The notes below the pieces were generated by a model. The model was not told the origin of the DNA, made no database searches, and worked only from the letters and a program-made list of their open reading frames with translations. Below, one piece after another: positions 9,241 through 16,611 of a stretch of 64,000 bases of DNA. The first letter of the stretch is position 1, and every line of letters starts with the position of its first letter. The translations under genes and the position numbers were made by a program. Source of the DNA: Blautia sp. An81 (GTDB taxonomy: Bacteria > Bacillota > Clostridia > Lachnospirales > Lachnospiraceae); NCBI RefSeq assembly GCF_002161285.1, contig NZ_NFHH01000004.1, positions 1-64,000 on the forward strand, written 5' to 3'.

Positions 9241-9276
9241 AGGGAAAAAAATGCTTTCAATAGGAGAGAGTTTATC

Positions 9277-9549
9277 ATGGATCATTTTGAATTAGTATCA
9301 GAATACAAACCTACCGGTGACTAGCCCCAGGCCATTGAGCAGCTGGTCAAAGGCTTTAAGGAAGGCAACCAGTGTGAAACCCTTTTGGGCGTCACTGGTT
9401 CCGGAAAAACCTTCACGATGGCAAACGTCATCCAGCAATTAAATAAGCCGACCTTCATCATTGCCCACAATAAAACCCTGGCAGCACAGCTCTACAGTGA
9501 GTTTAAGGAGTTCTTCCCTGAGAACGCGGTAGAGTATTTTGTCTCTTAG
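9277..9549 (+). pseudogene. uvrB 5' fragment with two in-frame stops
   Basis: From an ATG with SD AGGAGAG, the translation follows UvrB residues 1-90 ([46 protein letters not shown]) with TAG at codon 16 (CAG, Gln16 in the intact gene) and TAG at codon 91, where similarity ends. Compared with intact uvrB at 12689 the DNA is only about three-quarters identical by eye, so this is not a recent duplication; it looks like the uvrB 5' end of another lineage. It retains Walker A but cannot make UvrB. Confidence 0.88.
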
Positions 9550-9665
9550 TGTGCCGGGGTCGTGAAATGGGGGATATCTGGAGCTTTTTCGTGATGTTTC
9601 GTCCAGATTTTGTGGACAGAATGATACCAAACGGACTGGATGATACCAGGCGGACAAGATTATTT
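9550..9665. mobile_element. Probable insertion-sequence scar
   Basis: Directly after the point where uvrB similarity stops, this stretch has no open frame of note and carries repeated (ACTGG)ATGATACCA units (9621, 9635) shared with 9227. It is interpreted as the end of a lost IS or other insertion. The family is not identifiable from what remains. Confidence 0.3.
9635..9648 (+). repeat. 14-bp direct repeat, right of uvrB fragment
   Basis: ACTGGATGATACCA, identical to 9227-9240. Confidence 0.5.
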
Positions 9666-9696
9666 TGTGACTTTTGGCAGGAAAAATTCGTAATGG
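9666..9696 (+). repeat. 31-bp direct repeat, left copy (candidate att-like site)
   Basis: TGTGACTTTTG, 9 unmatched bases, ATTCGTAATGG. The right copy at 12558-12588 has the same two blocks with the same 9-base gap. The pair brackets 2.9 kb containing the XRE/ImmA/PIN-like operon. Confidence 0.6.
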
Positions 9697-9699
9697 TAA

Positions 9700-9864
9700 A
9701 AAGTTATTGGGTTTAAAGGCGAAGAATATGAAAAAGAAATCCCTATATTACGCTCCTCGGTAACAAAGTATTTGACAGTTATTACTGCTACAGGAGAAAG
9801 TGATGTTAAGTATACATCGAATAAAACGGTGTATAGAAAAATAACCTTCGGCCTTTTATACTAG
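9700..9864 (+). pseudogene. Possible remnant of a RhuM-like gene N-terminus
   Basis: One frame, closed by TAA just before and TAG at 9862, reads as 54 residues without a start codon, including EKEIPILRSSVTKYLTVITATG and ending KTVYRKITFGLLY. From memory this resembles the N-terminus of virulence RhuM-family proteins, where a similar RSS..EYLT segment precedes a WLTQK..LLY element. It is too short and degraded to be functional. The family call is tentative. Confidence 0.35.
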
Positions 9865-10109
9865 AAGATCAACGGTTATTGACAGAATCCTTTTACCAAG
9901 GAATCCGTTTTTGGCGTAAACCCTAAAAACTTTAATCCTAAGTTTATAGGAAAACCCTAAAGATTTCGCTATACGTTCTTATTTGATGTTTACGAAATAA
10001 AGAGTGGAGAGGTAGCGAAAGCTAAAGCTACCTCTTTTACATAAGATAGTAAAAGAGGATTATTTTCGTGAATAAATAAAAAAAAATTGTTAAAAATATT
10101 TGAAGCCAA
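9865..10109. other. AT-rich stretch with one terminator, no gene
   Basis: No coding frame of note. It holds the intrinsic terminator at 10009-10038 and short repeats of the form CCCTAAA (near 9920 and 9955). It leads into the tandem promoters of the XRE operon. Confidence 0.5.
10009..10038 (+). terminator. Intrinsic terminator upstream of XRE operon
   Basis: GAGGTAGC pairs with GCTACCTC across a 10-nt loop, followed by TTTT. It would insulate the XRE operon from upstream transcription. Confidence 0.65.
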
Positions 10110-10138
10110 TTGCTTTTCATGCAACTTCAATGTATAAT
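10110..10138 (+). promoter_or_regulatory. Upstream promoter of the XRE operon
   Basis: TTGCTT (10110-10115), 17-bp spacer, TATAAT (10133-10138). Confidence 0.6.
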
Positions 10139-10164
10139 TAGATTGCAAAAATAGCGGAAAAACA

Positions 10165-10217
10165 TTGACTATTATTGATTAGAAATGTATAATAGTTAGA
10201 CTGTGCACATAATAGTT
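10165..10217 (+). promoter_or_regulatory. Main SigA promoter of XRE operon with candidate operators
   Basis: TTGACT (10165-10170), 17-bp spacer, perfect TATAAT (10188-10193). AATAGTT occurs twice 20 bp apart (10191-10197 and 10211-10217), overlapping the -10 and the start region, and TTGATCAATAG follows. This is the layout expected for autorepression by the XRE protein. Confidence 0.65.
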
Positions 10218-10249
10218 GATCAATAGTAGATGTAATGAGGAGGTAGATT

Positions 10250-10573
10250 ATGGCTAACACAGGAAGGAAGATTGGCGTTAATATTTTTACGTTAATGCAG
10301 AACGCTGGAATTAGTCGAGAAGATTTGGCTGAAAAGTTGAACTATTCATATAGAGATATGTGTAGAATTCTCGAAGGCAAGCTGATGCTACCACCTGCAG
10401 AAGTGAGAAAGATTGCAGAATTTTTTGGTAAAACAAAGCAAGAATTAGTTCACTATGAAGCTGATAGATTTGTTCCAGAATTGCAATATATGAAAGAATT
10501 TAGCGATACAAACAATTTAGACAAAATTTTAGACTTGTTGGATGAATATGTAGATTTAAAGGAAGCTATGTAA
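10250..10573 (+). CDS. XRE-family HTH transcriptional regulator
   Basis: Protein of 107 residues. A Cro/CI-type helix-turn-helix occupies about residues 8-62 (FTLMQNAGISREDLAEKLNYSYRDMCRILEGKL, continued by PPAEVRKIAEFFGKT), followed by a short acidic helical tail. The SD GAGGAGG is 8 bases before the ATG. It is first in a three-gene operon with an ImmA/IrrE peptidase and a PIN-like protein, the gene order of ImmR/ImmA-type or XRE/COG2856 toxin-antitoxin-like units. It likely represses its own promoter and is likely the target of the peptidase. DNA here is clearly more AT-rich than uvrB or the heat-shock genes, suggesting acquisition. Confidence 0.85.
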   Translation: MANTGRKIGVNIFTLMQNAGISREDLAEKLNYSYRDMCRILEGKLMLPPAEVRKIAEFFGKTKQELVHYEADRFVPELQYMKEFSDTNNLDKILDLLDEYVDLKEAM

Positions 10574-10577
10574 TATG

Positions 10578-10610
10578 AGGCTGTACGGTTTTCGTGCAGC
10601 CTTTTCTTCT
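10578..10610 (+). terminator. Hairpin with T-rich tail between XRE and ImmA genes
   Basis: AGGCTGTACG (10578-10587) pairs with CGTGCAGCCT (10593-10602) over a 5-nt loop, with one G-U pair, then TTTCTTCT. It is an intrinsic terminator or attenuator inside the operon, and it argues that the peptidase starts at 10623 rather than 10575. Confidence 0.65.
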
Positions 10611-10622
10611 AGAGGTGGTATT

Positions 10623-11435
10623 ATGGATTGGAAAGAAATTGACAAAGTTATTCGGAAAATTGTTTCTGATATAAAAGACAAATGCATTATTAAGAATGTA
10701 GCTATTAGGGATAATATTTTTGGCATATTAGAAGATAATTGCACAGTAATCTACTATCCATTAGAGAATGAGAAAAATCGTGGCTTTCATATTAAGAGAA
10801 TAGTAAAAAATGAATTAGAAGATTTTGTGTATATAAATACTGCAAAACCGATTGCAGAACAGATTTTTGCTGCTGCACATGAATTTGGACATATTTTTGA
10901 AGTATCTGATAAAGTTTGGAAGATGATGGAATATTCTGGATTTCCGACAGAAGAAGATGAAGAAAATATTACAAACAGATTCGCTGCAGAACTTCTCATG
11001 CCTGCCGAGGTATTCAAGCAATCTTTTTTGGAAAGCATGAAGGAATTGGGAATAAAAAGCGGAAAGGTGAAAGTAGATGATTTGGTTCGTGTAATGGTAA
11101 TGCAGATGAATGCGTTTATGGTTCCATATGAAGCGGTCAGAAGAAGATTAGTAGAAGTAGGACTCATGCAACAGAGTGCAGCGGATTTTTTGGAATCTAA
11201 GGAAGAAGAAATATTACATTTAGTGGAACTGCTGACTCAGTATCAAAATTCCTATCTGGAAAAGGGAACAGGAAGAAAGACCATTTCTGGAATTAGAGAA
11301 TTAATAGAAGAGGCTGAAACACGAGAAAATATAGATGATTTTTTAGTAAAAAGAATCAAAAGAGATTTAGAAATCGTGGATATGCCTGAAACAGATGAAT
11401 TGGAGATTAATATAGGGGATAAGGACAATGAGTAA
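10623..11435 (+). CDS. ImmA/IrrE-family zinc metallopeptidase
   Basis: Protein of 270 residues from ATG 10623 (SD AGAGGTGG). The gluzincin-like motif HEFGH is at residues 86-90 and FAAELLMP follows about 40 residues later, supplying the third ligand region; both are family hallmarks. The C-terminal about 90 residues are a charged helical extension of unknown role (LELLTQYQNSYLEKGTGR onward). ImmA-type peptidases cleave XRE repressors after a stress or recombination signal. It lies 49 bases after the XRE gene, beyond a terminator-like hairpin, so its amount may be set by attenuation. It overlaps the next gene by 8 bases, implying translational coupling. Confidence 0.87.
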   Translation: MDWKEIDKVIRKIVSDIKDKCIIKNVAIRDNIFGILEDNCTVIYYPLENEKNRGFHIKRIVKNELEDFVYINTAKPIAEQIFAAAHEFGHIFEVSDKVWKMMEYSGFPTEEDEENITNRFAAELLMPAEVFKQSFLESMKELGIKSGKVKVDDLVRVMVMQMNAFMVPYEAVRRRLVEVGLMQQSAADFLESKEEEILHLVELLTQYQNSYLEKGTGRKTISGIRELIEEAETRENIDDFLVKRIKRDLEIVDMPETDELEINIGDKDNE

Positions 11436-12090
11436 AAAAGAAGCAATAGTTGATACATGCTTTTTTAACAAGTTGTCTAATAATGGAAAAAACATTGAAG
11501 CTTTTAAAAAGGTATTAGTGGATTTAGAATACAAACCAGTCGTTCACCCATATATTGCAGAGAAAGAATTAGATGTATTCCCTCAGTTTAATAAATTGAT
11601 AGAGGAAGGATTTATTCGGAAAGCGGAGTACAGCGAATTCATAGAAGATGAGGACGATGCTGAGCTGTATGAACAATATTTTCCAGAACTGTATGAGGAA
11701 ATGAGGGAATATCTTGAAATAAAAGGGTCAAAAAAGCGAATTGAAAAGCTGGCAATACCAAAGGGTCAAACGATATACACATATCGTCGAGCTGGTATGA
11801 GTTTGGGAGACGTTCACATGATATTGATGGCCTTTTTTATGAGATTACCGATCATTCTTTCAGAGGATGGAGATATTGAATTTCTTCGTTCTGTTGCGAA
11901 AAGAAAAATATCGAGTAATTCCTACAATTTGGATATATATAATGTTGTGGACTTGATTATGATGATTGCACAAAAGGAAGATACTACATTTTCTAAAAAG
12001 GAATTGGAAAAAGTGGTTTTGGAGGTTAAGGAGAGGGCAAGATTATCCGAAGTCAAGCAAGCATGGAACGAGACCCATTCAAATGCATAA
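11428..12090 (+). CDS. PIN-like domain protein, third gene of XRE/ImmA operon
   Basis: Protein of 220 residues. It begins with AIVDTCFFNKL, like the first strand and Asp (D9) of PIN nucleases; Glu45 (YIAEKEL), Asp128 (SLGDVHMI) and Asp147/Asp149 (LSEDGDIEFL) fall in the right order for a PIN acidic centre. The middle (about 65-115) is an acidic helical insertion. It overlaps the ImmA-like gene by 8 bases. The inferred role is an RNase effector released or controlled by the XRE/ImmA pair; the PIN fold is judged from motifs only and could be degenerate. The DNA is AT-rich like the rest of the operon. Confidence 0.62.
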   Translation: MSKKEAIVDTCFFNKLSNNGKNIEAFKKVLVDLEYKPVVHPYIAEKELDVFPQFNKLIEEGFIRKAEYSEFIEDEDDAELYEQYFPELYEEMREYLEIKGSKKRIEKLAIPKGQTIYTYRRAGMSLGDVHMILMAFFMRLPIILSEDGDIEFLRSVAKRKISSNSYNLDIYNVVDLIMMIAQKEDTTFSKKELEKVVLEVKERARLSEVKQAWNETHSNA

Positions 12091-12147
12091 TGACATATGA
12101 ACAATAGGAATAAAATTGAATAGCAGTACATAGTAGTCATATCACAT

Positions 12148-12342
12148 ATGTTAGGGTATTCAAAAGAGATTATATCAGCAGACGTCTATGGGGATACTGC
12201 TGAAATTATTGAAGATTGCTTATATGCTATTGAACCATTTATGGAAGAAGTTCTTCCGGAAAGCCGGGAAGAGAAATACTATGATTACTCCGATCTAAAG
12301 GAAATAGACGAGGCAGCCGAGGAATATTTAATGGCAGCATGA
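12148..12342 (+). CDS. Small acidic protein of unknown function
   Basis: An open frame of 64 residues starting MLGYSKEIISADVYGD and ending EIDEAAEEYLMAA, strongly acidic and predicted helical. There is no good ribosome site before the ATG, so it may be a remnant or poorly translated. It lies 57 bases after the PIN-like gene and before the intact uvrB promoter. It could be a small partner of the upstream operon, but nothing recognisable supports that. Confidence 0.35.
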   Translation: MLGYSKEIISADVYGDTAEIIEDCLYAIEPFMEEVLPESREEKYYDYSDLKEIDEAAEEYLMAA

Positions 12343-12387
12343 CAACAATATAAAGAAGAAACCATAAAAAAATACAGATGTACACCC

Positions 12388-12399
12388 GAACATTTGTAC
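12388..12399 (+). promoter_or_regulatory. Possible LexA (SOS) box upstream of uvrB
   Basis: GAACATTTGTAC preceded by C: one mismatch to CGAAC-N4-GTTC in the right half. It lies 42 bases before the extended -10 of the uvrB promoter. uvrB is a known SOS gene in Firmicutes. Confidence 0.35.
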
Positions 12400-12416
12400 T
12401 TTTTTTGCTTTTCGAC

Positions 12417-12455
12417 CTATATACTTTTATCATTATCTTTGCTATAATGTCCGAA
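12417..12455 (+). promoter_or_regulatory. uvrB promoter, copy B of the uvrB-upstream repeat
   Basis: CTATATACTTTT, 13 bases, CTATAATGT-CGAAA, as at 9034-9072. TGCTATAAT is an extended -10 box. It gives a leader of about 240 bases before uvrB. Confidence 0.55.
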
Positions 12456-12557
12456 AGGGCAGAGACAGGCATATACAAAACTGACTGCCATGCTCGTTAA
12501 TGCTATCTTGTGTTATTTAGTCCTCAAAAAAGTGTTTTCCTAAAGGATACTGCGTAA

Positions 12558-12588
12558 TGTGACTTTTGCCTTTCTGGATTCGTAATGG
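12558..12588 (+). repeat. 31-bp direct repeat, right copy (candidate att-like site)
   Basis: TGTGACTTTTG, 9 unmatched bases, ATTCGTAATGG, as at 9666-9696. Inverted partial copies of both blocks occur at 12619-12628 and 12661-12672. Confidence 0.6.
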
Positions 12589-12688
12589 AGTCCTATAAGG
12601 CTATTATTTTGACATTTTCGTTACGAATGAATTTTTTGAGGGTGGCTGATATTGAACGTATCAAAAGTCACAAAGGAGAGATTTTGCT

Positions 12689-14674
12689 ATGGATAAATTC
12701 GTTTTAAAGGCCCCGTATCAGCCTACCGGCGACCAGCCGCAGGCAATCGAGGCGCTTGTAAAAGGGTTCCGGGAAGGCAATCAATGCCAGACTTTACTAG
12801 GGGTTACGGGTTCTGGAAAGACGTTTACGATGGCCAACGTGATCGAGCAGTTGCAGAAACCCACACTGGTCATTGCCCATAATAAAACACTGGCCGCTCA
12901 GTTGTACGGAGAATTTAAGGAGATGTTCCCTGATAACGCAGTGGAGTATTTTGTCTCCTATTATGACTACTACCAGCCGGAAGCCTATGTCCCTTCCTCA
13001 GACACTTACATTGCCAAGGACTCTGCAGTAAATGATGAGATTGACAAGCTCCGTCTTTCAGCTACTGCGGCTTTAAGTGAGAGGAAAGATGTGATCATTG
13101 TTTCCAGCGTTTCCTGTATATATGGTATCGGAAGCCCTGATGATTACCAGAATATGATCATTTCTCTCCGCCCTGGCATGGAGAAGGACCGGGATGAGGT
13201 AATCCGGGAGCTGATCGACATCCAGTATGACAGAAATGAGATGGATTTCCACAGGGGAACCTTCCGGGTACGGGGAGATGTGGTGGAGATATTCCCGGCG
13301 GATTACAGCGATACAGCAGTGAGAGTAGAGTTCTTCGGAGATGAGATTGACCGTATCACAGAGATTGATGTGCTGACAGGGGAGATAAAAAGGTCTTTAA
13401 ATCATATTGGAATTTTCCCAGCCTCTCATTACGTTGTGCCTATGGAAAAAATCCTGAAGGCAGCAGATGCTATTGAGGAAGAACTGAAGGAAAGAGTAGA
13501 GTATTTCAAAAGTGAGGACAAGCTGCTGGAAGCTCAGAGGATTGCAGAGCGGACAAACTTCGATATAGAAATGCTGAAGGAAACAGGCTTCTGTTCTGGA
13601 GTGGAGAATTATTCCAGGCATCTGGCAGGGCTAGAGCCGGGGCAGCCGCCATATACGCTGATCGATTATTTTGGTGACGACTTCCTTATTATTATAGATG
13701 AGTCTCATAAAACCGTTCCTCAGATCCGGGGTATGTTTGCAGGAGACCAGTCCAGAAAGCAGACTCTGGTGGATTATGGATTCCGACTGCCTTCAGCAAA
13801 AGATAACCGGCCTTTAAACTTTGAGGAATTTGAAAGCAAGATTGACCAGATTCTTTTTGTATCTGCCACTCCGGGAGAATATGAGGAAGAGCATGAGCTT
13901 CTTCGGGCAGAGCAGATCATTCGTCCTACAGGACTTCTGGACCCTATGGTTGAGGTGCGGCCAGTAGAGGGGCAGATTGATGACCTGGTAGGAGAGGTAA
14001 ATAAAGAAGTAGAGAAAGGAAACAAAATCCTGATCACTACTTTGACTAAGCGAATGGCTGAGGATCTTACAGACTATATGAAAGATCTGGGAATCCGGGT
14101 GAAATATCTCCACTCGGATATTGATACCCTGGAGAGAACCCAGATTATTCGGGATATGCGCCTGAATGTATTTGACGTGCTGGTAGGAATCAATCTGCTG
14201 AGGGAAGGTCTGGATATTCCGGAAATTACTTTGGTGGCAATCCTGGACGCAGATAAAGAGGGATTTTTAAGATCTGAAACTTCTCTGATACAGACTATCG
14301 GACGTGCGGCCAGAAATGCCGAAGGCCGGGTTATCATGTATGCAGATGTGATGACAGACTCTATGCGGATTGCTATTGATGAGACTATGCGCCGCAGGAG
14401 TCTGCAGCAAAGGTATAATGAAGAACATGGCATTACGCCTACCACAATTAAGAAAGCAGTCCGGGATCTGATCAGTATTTCGAAGGCCGTAGCTGAGACG
14501 GAAGATAAGATGATGAAAGATCCAGAGTCCATGAGCAGGAAGGAGCTGGAGAAGCTGGTTAAGGATGTAGAAAAGCAGATGAGAGCTGCTGCTGCAGACC
14601 TGAATTTCGAGATGGCAGCGGAACTCAGGGACAAGATGATAGAGCTAAAGAAAAATTTAGAAGAAATCACTTGA
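12689..14674 (+). CDS. uvrB: Excinuclease ABC subunit B
   Basis: Full-length UvrB, 661 residues. It is the damage-verifying helicase-like subunit of nucleotide excision repair. Walker A GVTGSGKT is at residues 38-45, the beta-hairpin has [18 protein letters not shown], the DESH box is present, the helicase motifs QTIGRAARN and REGLDIPE are intact, and a UVR motif ([21 protein letters not shown]) lies at the C-terminus. SD AAAGGAGAG. A divergent broken copy of its 5' end lies 3.4 kb upstream, so this locus has been rearranged. The stop codon overlaps the -35 of the hrcA promoter. Confidence 0.97.
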   Translation: MDKFVLKAPYQPTGDQPQAIEALVKGFREGNQCQTLLGVTGSGKTFTMANVIEQLQKPTLVIAHNKTLAAQLYGEFKEMFPDNAVEYFVSYYDYYQPEAYVPSSDTYIAKDSAVNDEIDKLRLSATAALSERKDVIIVSSVSCIYGIGSPDDYQNMIISLRPGMEKDRDEVIRELIDIQYDRNEMDFHRGTFRVRGDVVEIFPADYSDTAVRVEFFGDEIDRITEIDVLTGEIKRSLNHIGIFPASHYVVPMEKILKAADAIEEELKERVEYFKSEDKLLEAQRIAERTNFDIEMLKETGFCSGVENYSRHLAGLEPGQPPYTLIDYFGDDFLIIIDESHKTVPQIRGMFAGDQSRKQTLVDYGFRLPSAKDNRPLNFEEFESKIDQILFVSATPGEYEEEHELLRAEQIIRPTGLLDPMVEVRPVEGQIDDLVGEVNKEVEKGNKILITTLTKRMAEDLTDYMKDLGIRVKYLHSDIDTLERTQIIRDMRLNVFDVLVGINLLREGLDIPEITLVAILDADKEGFLRSETSLIQTIGRAARNAEGRVIMYADVMTDSMRIAIDETMRRRSLQQRYNEEHGITPTTIKKAVRDLISISKAVAETEDKMMKDPESMSRKELEKLVKDVEKQMRAAAADLNFEMAAELRDKMIELKKNLEEIT

Positions 14675-14699
14675 CAAATATTTTCAGTGGTGCTATCTT
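14671..14699 (+). promoter_or_regulatory. SigA promoter of hrcA-grpE-dnaK-dnaJ
   Basis: TTGACA (14671-14676), 17-bp spacer, TATCTT (14694-14699). The -35 overlaps the uvrB stop codon; the CIRCE operator follows just downstream of the predicted start point. Confidence 0.75.
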
Positions 14700-14712
14700 A
14701 AGAACATAGATG

Positions 14713-14739
14713 TTAGCACTCCACCACAACGAGTGCTAA
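14713..14739 (+). promoter_or_regulatory. CIRCE operator of the dnaK operon
   Basis: Perfect TTAGCACTC-N9-GAGTGCTAA, the HrcA binding site. A second one lies before groES (39340-39366). Confidence 0.97.
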
Positions 14740-14769
14740 CAACTACAAAAGAAAGGAGCGAAAGATGGA

Positions 14770-15816
14770 ATGGAAAACGAATTAGATGAAAGAAAACGAA
14801 AAATTCTGAAAGCCATTATCCAGACCTATTTGGAAACCGGTGAGCCGGTAGGTTCCAGAACAATTTCCAAGTATACGGACTTGAATCTTAGCTCCGCAAC
14901 CATCCGCAATGAAATGTCTGACTTAGAGGAGCTGGGATATATTATCCAGCCTTATACATCGGCAGGGCGGATTCCTTCGGATTTGGGCTATCGTCTCTAT
15001 GTAGATGAGCTTATGAAAGAGAAGGACAAAGAAGTAGCAGAGATTAAAGATCTGATGATAGAAAAGACAGACAAAATGGAAAAGGTGTTAAAGCAGGTAG
15101 TAAAAATCCTGGCTTCCAATACCAACTATGCAACTATGATCACGGGTCCAACTTATCATCGGAACAAATTAAAATTCATCCAGCTGTCCAGAGTAACAGA
15201 AACACAGCTTTTGGCAGTGGTGGTGGTAGAAGGAAATCTTGTGAAGAACCACATTATTGAACTTCGGGAACCAATGGATGAAGAAACAGTGCTGAAATTA
15301 AATCTTCTTCTGAATACACAGCTCAATGGACTTTCCATTGAAGAGATCAATCTGGCAATGATTTCCCGTATGAAGGAACAGGCGGGAATCCACAGCGAGG
15401 TGATCAGCAGCGTGATCGATGCAGTAGCTCAGGCTATTGCGGTAGATGATGAAGAGATGGAGATTTATACCAGCGGTGCAACAAACATTTTCAAGTATCC
15501 GGAGCTTGCAGATTCTTCCAAGGCCAGCGAATTGATTTCCGCCTTTGAAGAGAAAGAAGCTTTGGCAGAGTTCGTAAAGGATACGATGGATAACGAAAAG
15601 GATAGTGAGAACACCGGTATTCAGGTTTATATCGGAAATGAGAGTCCGGTGAAGACCATGAAGGACTGCAGCGTAGTGACAGCCACCTATGATCTGGGCG
15701 GCGGCATGCAGGGAACTATCGGAATCATAGGTCCCAAGCGGATGGATTATGAAAATGTAATGGATAATTTGAAAACCTTAAAAAATCAATTGGACAATAT
15801 ATTTAAGAAAACGTAG
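14770..15816 (+). CDS. hrcA: Heat-inducible transcription repressor HrcA
   Basis: Protein of 348 residues, the normal length. The N-terminal winged helix has RKRKILKAIIQTYLETGEPVGS and SSATIRNEMSDLEELGYI; the GAF-like and insertion domains follow. It binds CIRCE elements and represses the dnaK and groE operons, with GroEL acting as its cofactor. The start is ATG 14770 after AAAGGAGCG; the ATG at 14765 is in another frame that stops at once. It is first in the operon and under its own CIRCE. Confidence 0.97.
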   Translation: MENELDERKRKILKAIIQTYLETGEPVGSRTISKYTDLNLSSATIRNEMSDLEELGYIIQPYTSAGRIPSDLGYRLYVDELMKEKDKEVAEIKDLMIEKTDKMEKVLKQVVKILASNTNYATMITGPTYHRNKLKFIQLSRVTETQLLAVVVVEGNLVKNHIIELREPMDEETVLKLNLLLNTQLNGLSIEEINLAMISRMKEQAGIHSEVISSVIDAVAQAIAVDDEEMEIYTSGATNIFKYPELADSSKASELISAFEEKEALAEFVKDTMDNEKDSENTGIQVYIGNESPVKTMKDCSVVTATYDLGGGMQGTIGIIGPKRMDYENVMDNLKTLKNQLDNIFKKT

Positions 15817-15833
15817 AAAGGTGGTAAGAATTC

Positions 15834-16499
15834 GTGGCAGAAGAAAAGAAAGAATTCAATTCCATGGAAGATGAAAACGTTTCTCCGGACCAAACAGAGG
15901 ATATCCTGAAAGAGGATGACGAAAAAGCAGCAGAGAAAATGGAAGAAGCGGAAAATCAGGATCAGGCTGAAGAGACGGAAAGCCCGGAAGATACAGAGGC
16001 TTCTTCTGAAGACAGCAAGAAGGAACCGGAAAAAAAGGGATTCTTCGGAAAAAAGAAAAAAGACAAAAAAGATGAAAAAATAGAAGAGCTTACCGATATG
16101 GTTAAGCGGCAGATGGCGGAATTTGACAACTTCAGAAAACGTACAGAGAAGGAAAAAGCTTCCATGTATGAAATCGGAGCCAGAGAAGTGATTGAAAAGA
16201 TCCTTCCTGTTGTGGATAACTTTGAAAGAGGTCTGGCTGCGGTTCCGGAAGAAGAAAAGGAAAGTCCTTTTGTAGATGGAATGAACAAGATTTACCGCCA
16301 GCTCCTTTCCTCATTTGAAGGGATGGGGGTTAAGGCCATTGAATCTGTAGGCCAGGAATTCAATCCGGATTATCATAATGCTGTGATGCATGTGGAAGAT
16401 GAAGAAGCCGGAGAGAATGTAGTGGTGGAAGAGTTCCAGAAAGGTTATACCTACAAGGACACAGTGATCCGTCACAGCATGGTGAAGGTTGCCAATTAA
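15834..16499 (+). CDS. grpE: Nucleotide exchange factor GrpE
   Basis: Protein of 221 residues starting at GTG 15834 (SD AAAGGTGG). The first about 85 residues are a very acidic and then basic disordered extension. The conserved part follows: long helix (MVKRQMAEFDNFRKRTEKEK) and beta domain (FNPDYHNAVMHVEDEEAGENVVVEEFQKGYTYKD, given here only to mark it, split in families as EFNPDYHNAVM and FQKGYTYKD). It opens the DnaK nucleotide pocket to release ADP. It lies between hrcA and dnaK in the standard Firmicute order. Confidence 0.96.
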   Translation: MAEEKKEFNSMEDENVSPDQTEDILKEDDEKAAEKMEEAENQDQAEETESPEDTEASSEDSKKEPEKKGFFGKKKKDKKDEKIEELTDMVKRQMAEFDNFRKRTEKEKASMYEIGAREVIEKILPVVDNFERGLAAVPEEEKESPFVDGMNKIYRQLLSSFEGMGVKAIESVGQEFNPDYHNAVMHVEDEEAGENVVVEEFQKGYTYKDTVIRHSMVKVAN

Positions 16500-16611
16500 G
16501 ACAGGAGCCGGAACCATAACCAATTTTATATCCAGGAGAGATCCTGAAGGATTTTATCTTATAAACAGCCAATAATAACTAACAATAGAAATGATTCAAG
16601 GAGGAGTTATC

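Larger units (their letters stand above)
12343..12688. other. Leader of intact uvrB with promoter, repeats and possible SOS box
   Basis: 346 bases without a gene. Contents: GAACATTTGTAC (12388-12399), close to the Gram-positive LexA consensus GAAC-N4-GTTC; the uvrB promoter repeat at 12417-12455; the right 31-bp repeat at 12558-12588; an inverted partner CGTTACGAAT (12619-12628) of the ATTCGTAA block; and TCAAAAGTCACA (12661-12672), the reverse complement of TGTGACTTTTGA, just before the uvrB SD. Confidence 0.6.

Noticed and set aside
9059-9241. Minus-strand 60-codon frame over the broken uvrB leader
   Set aside because: No start signal, no recognisable domain, and it spans a promoter repeat and an IS-like repeat.
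10575-10622. Upstream start for the ImmA-like peptidase
   Set aside because: The extra codons are the terminator-like hairpin, and the ribosome site AGAGGTGG lies before ATG 10623.
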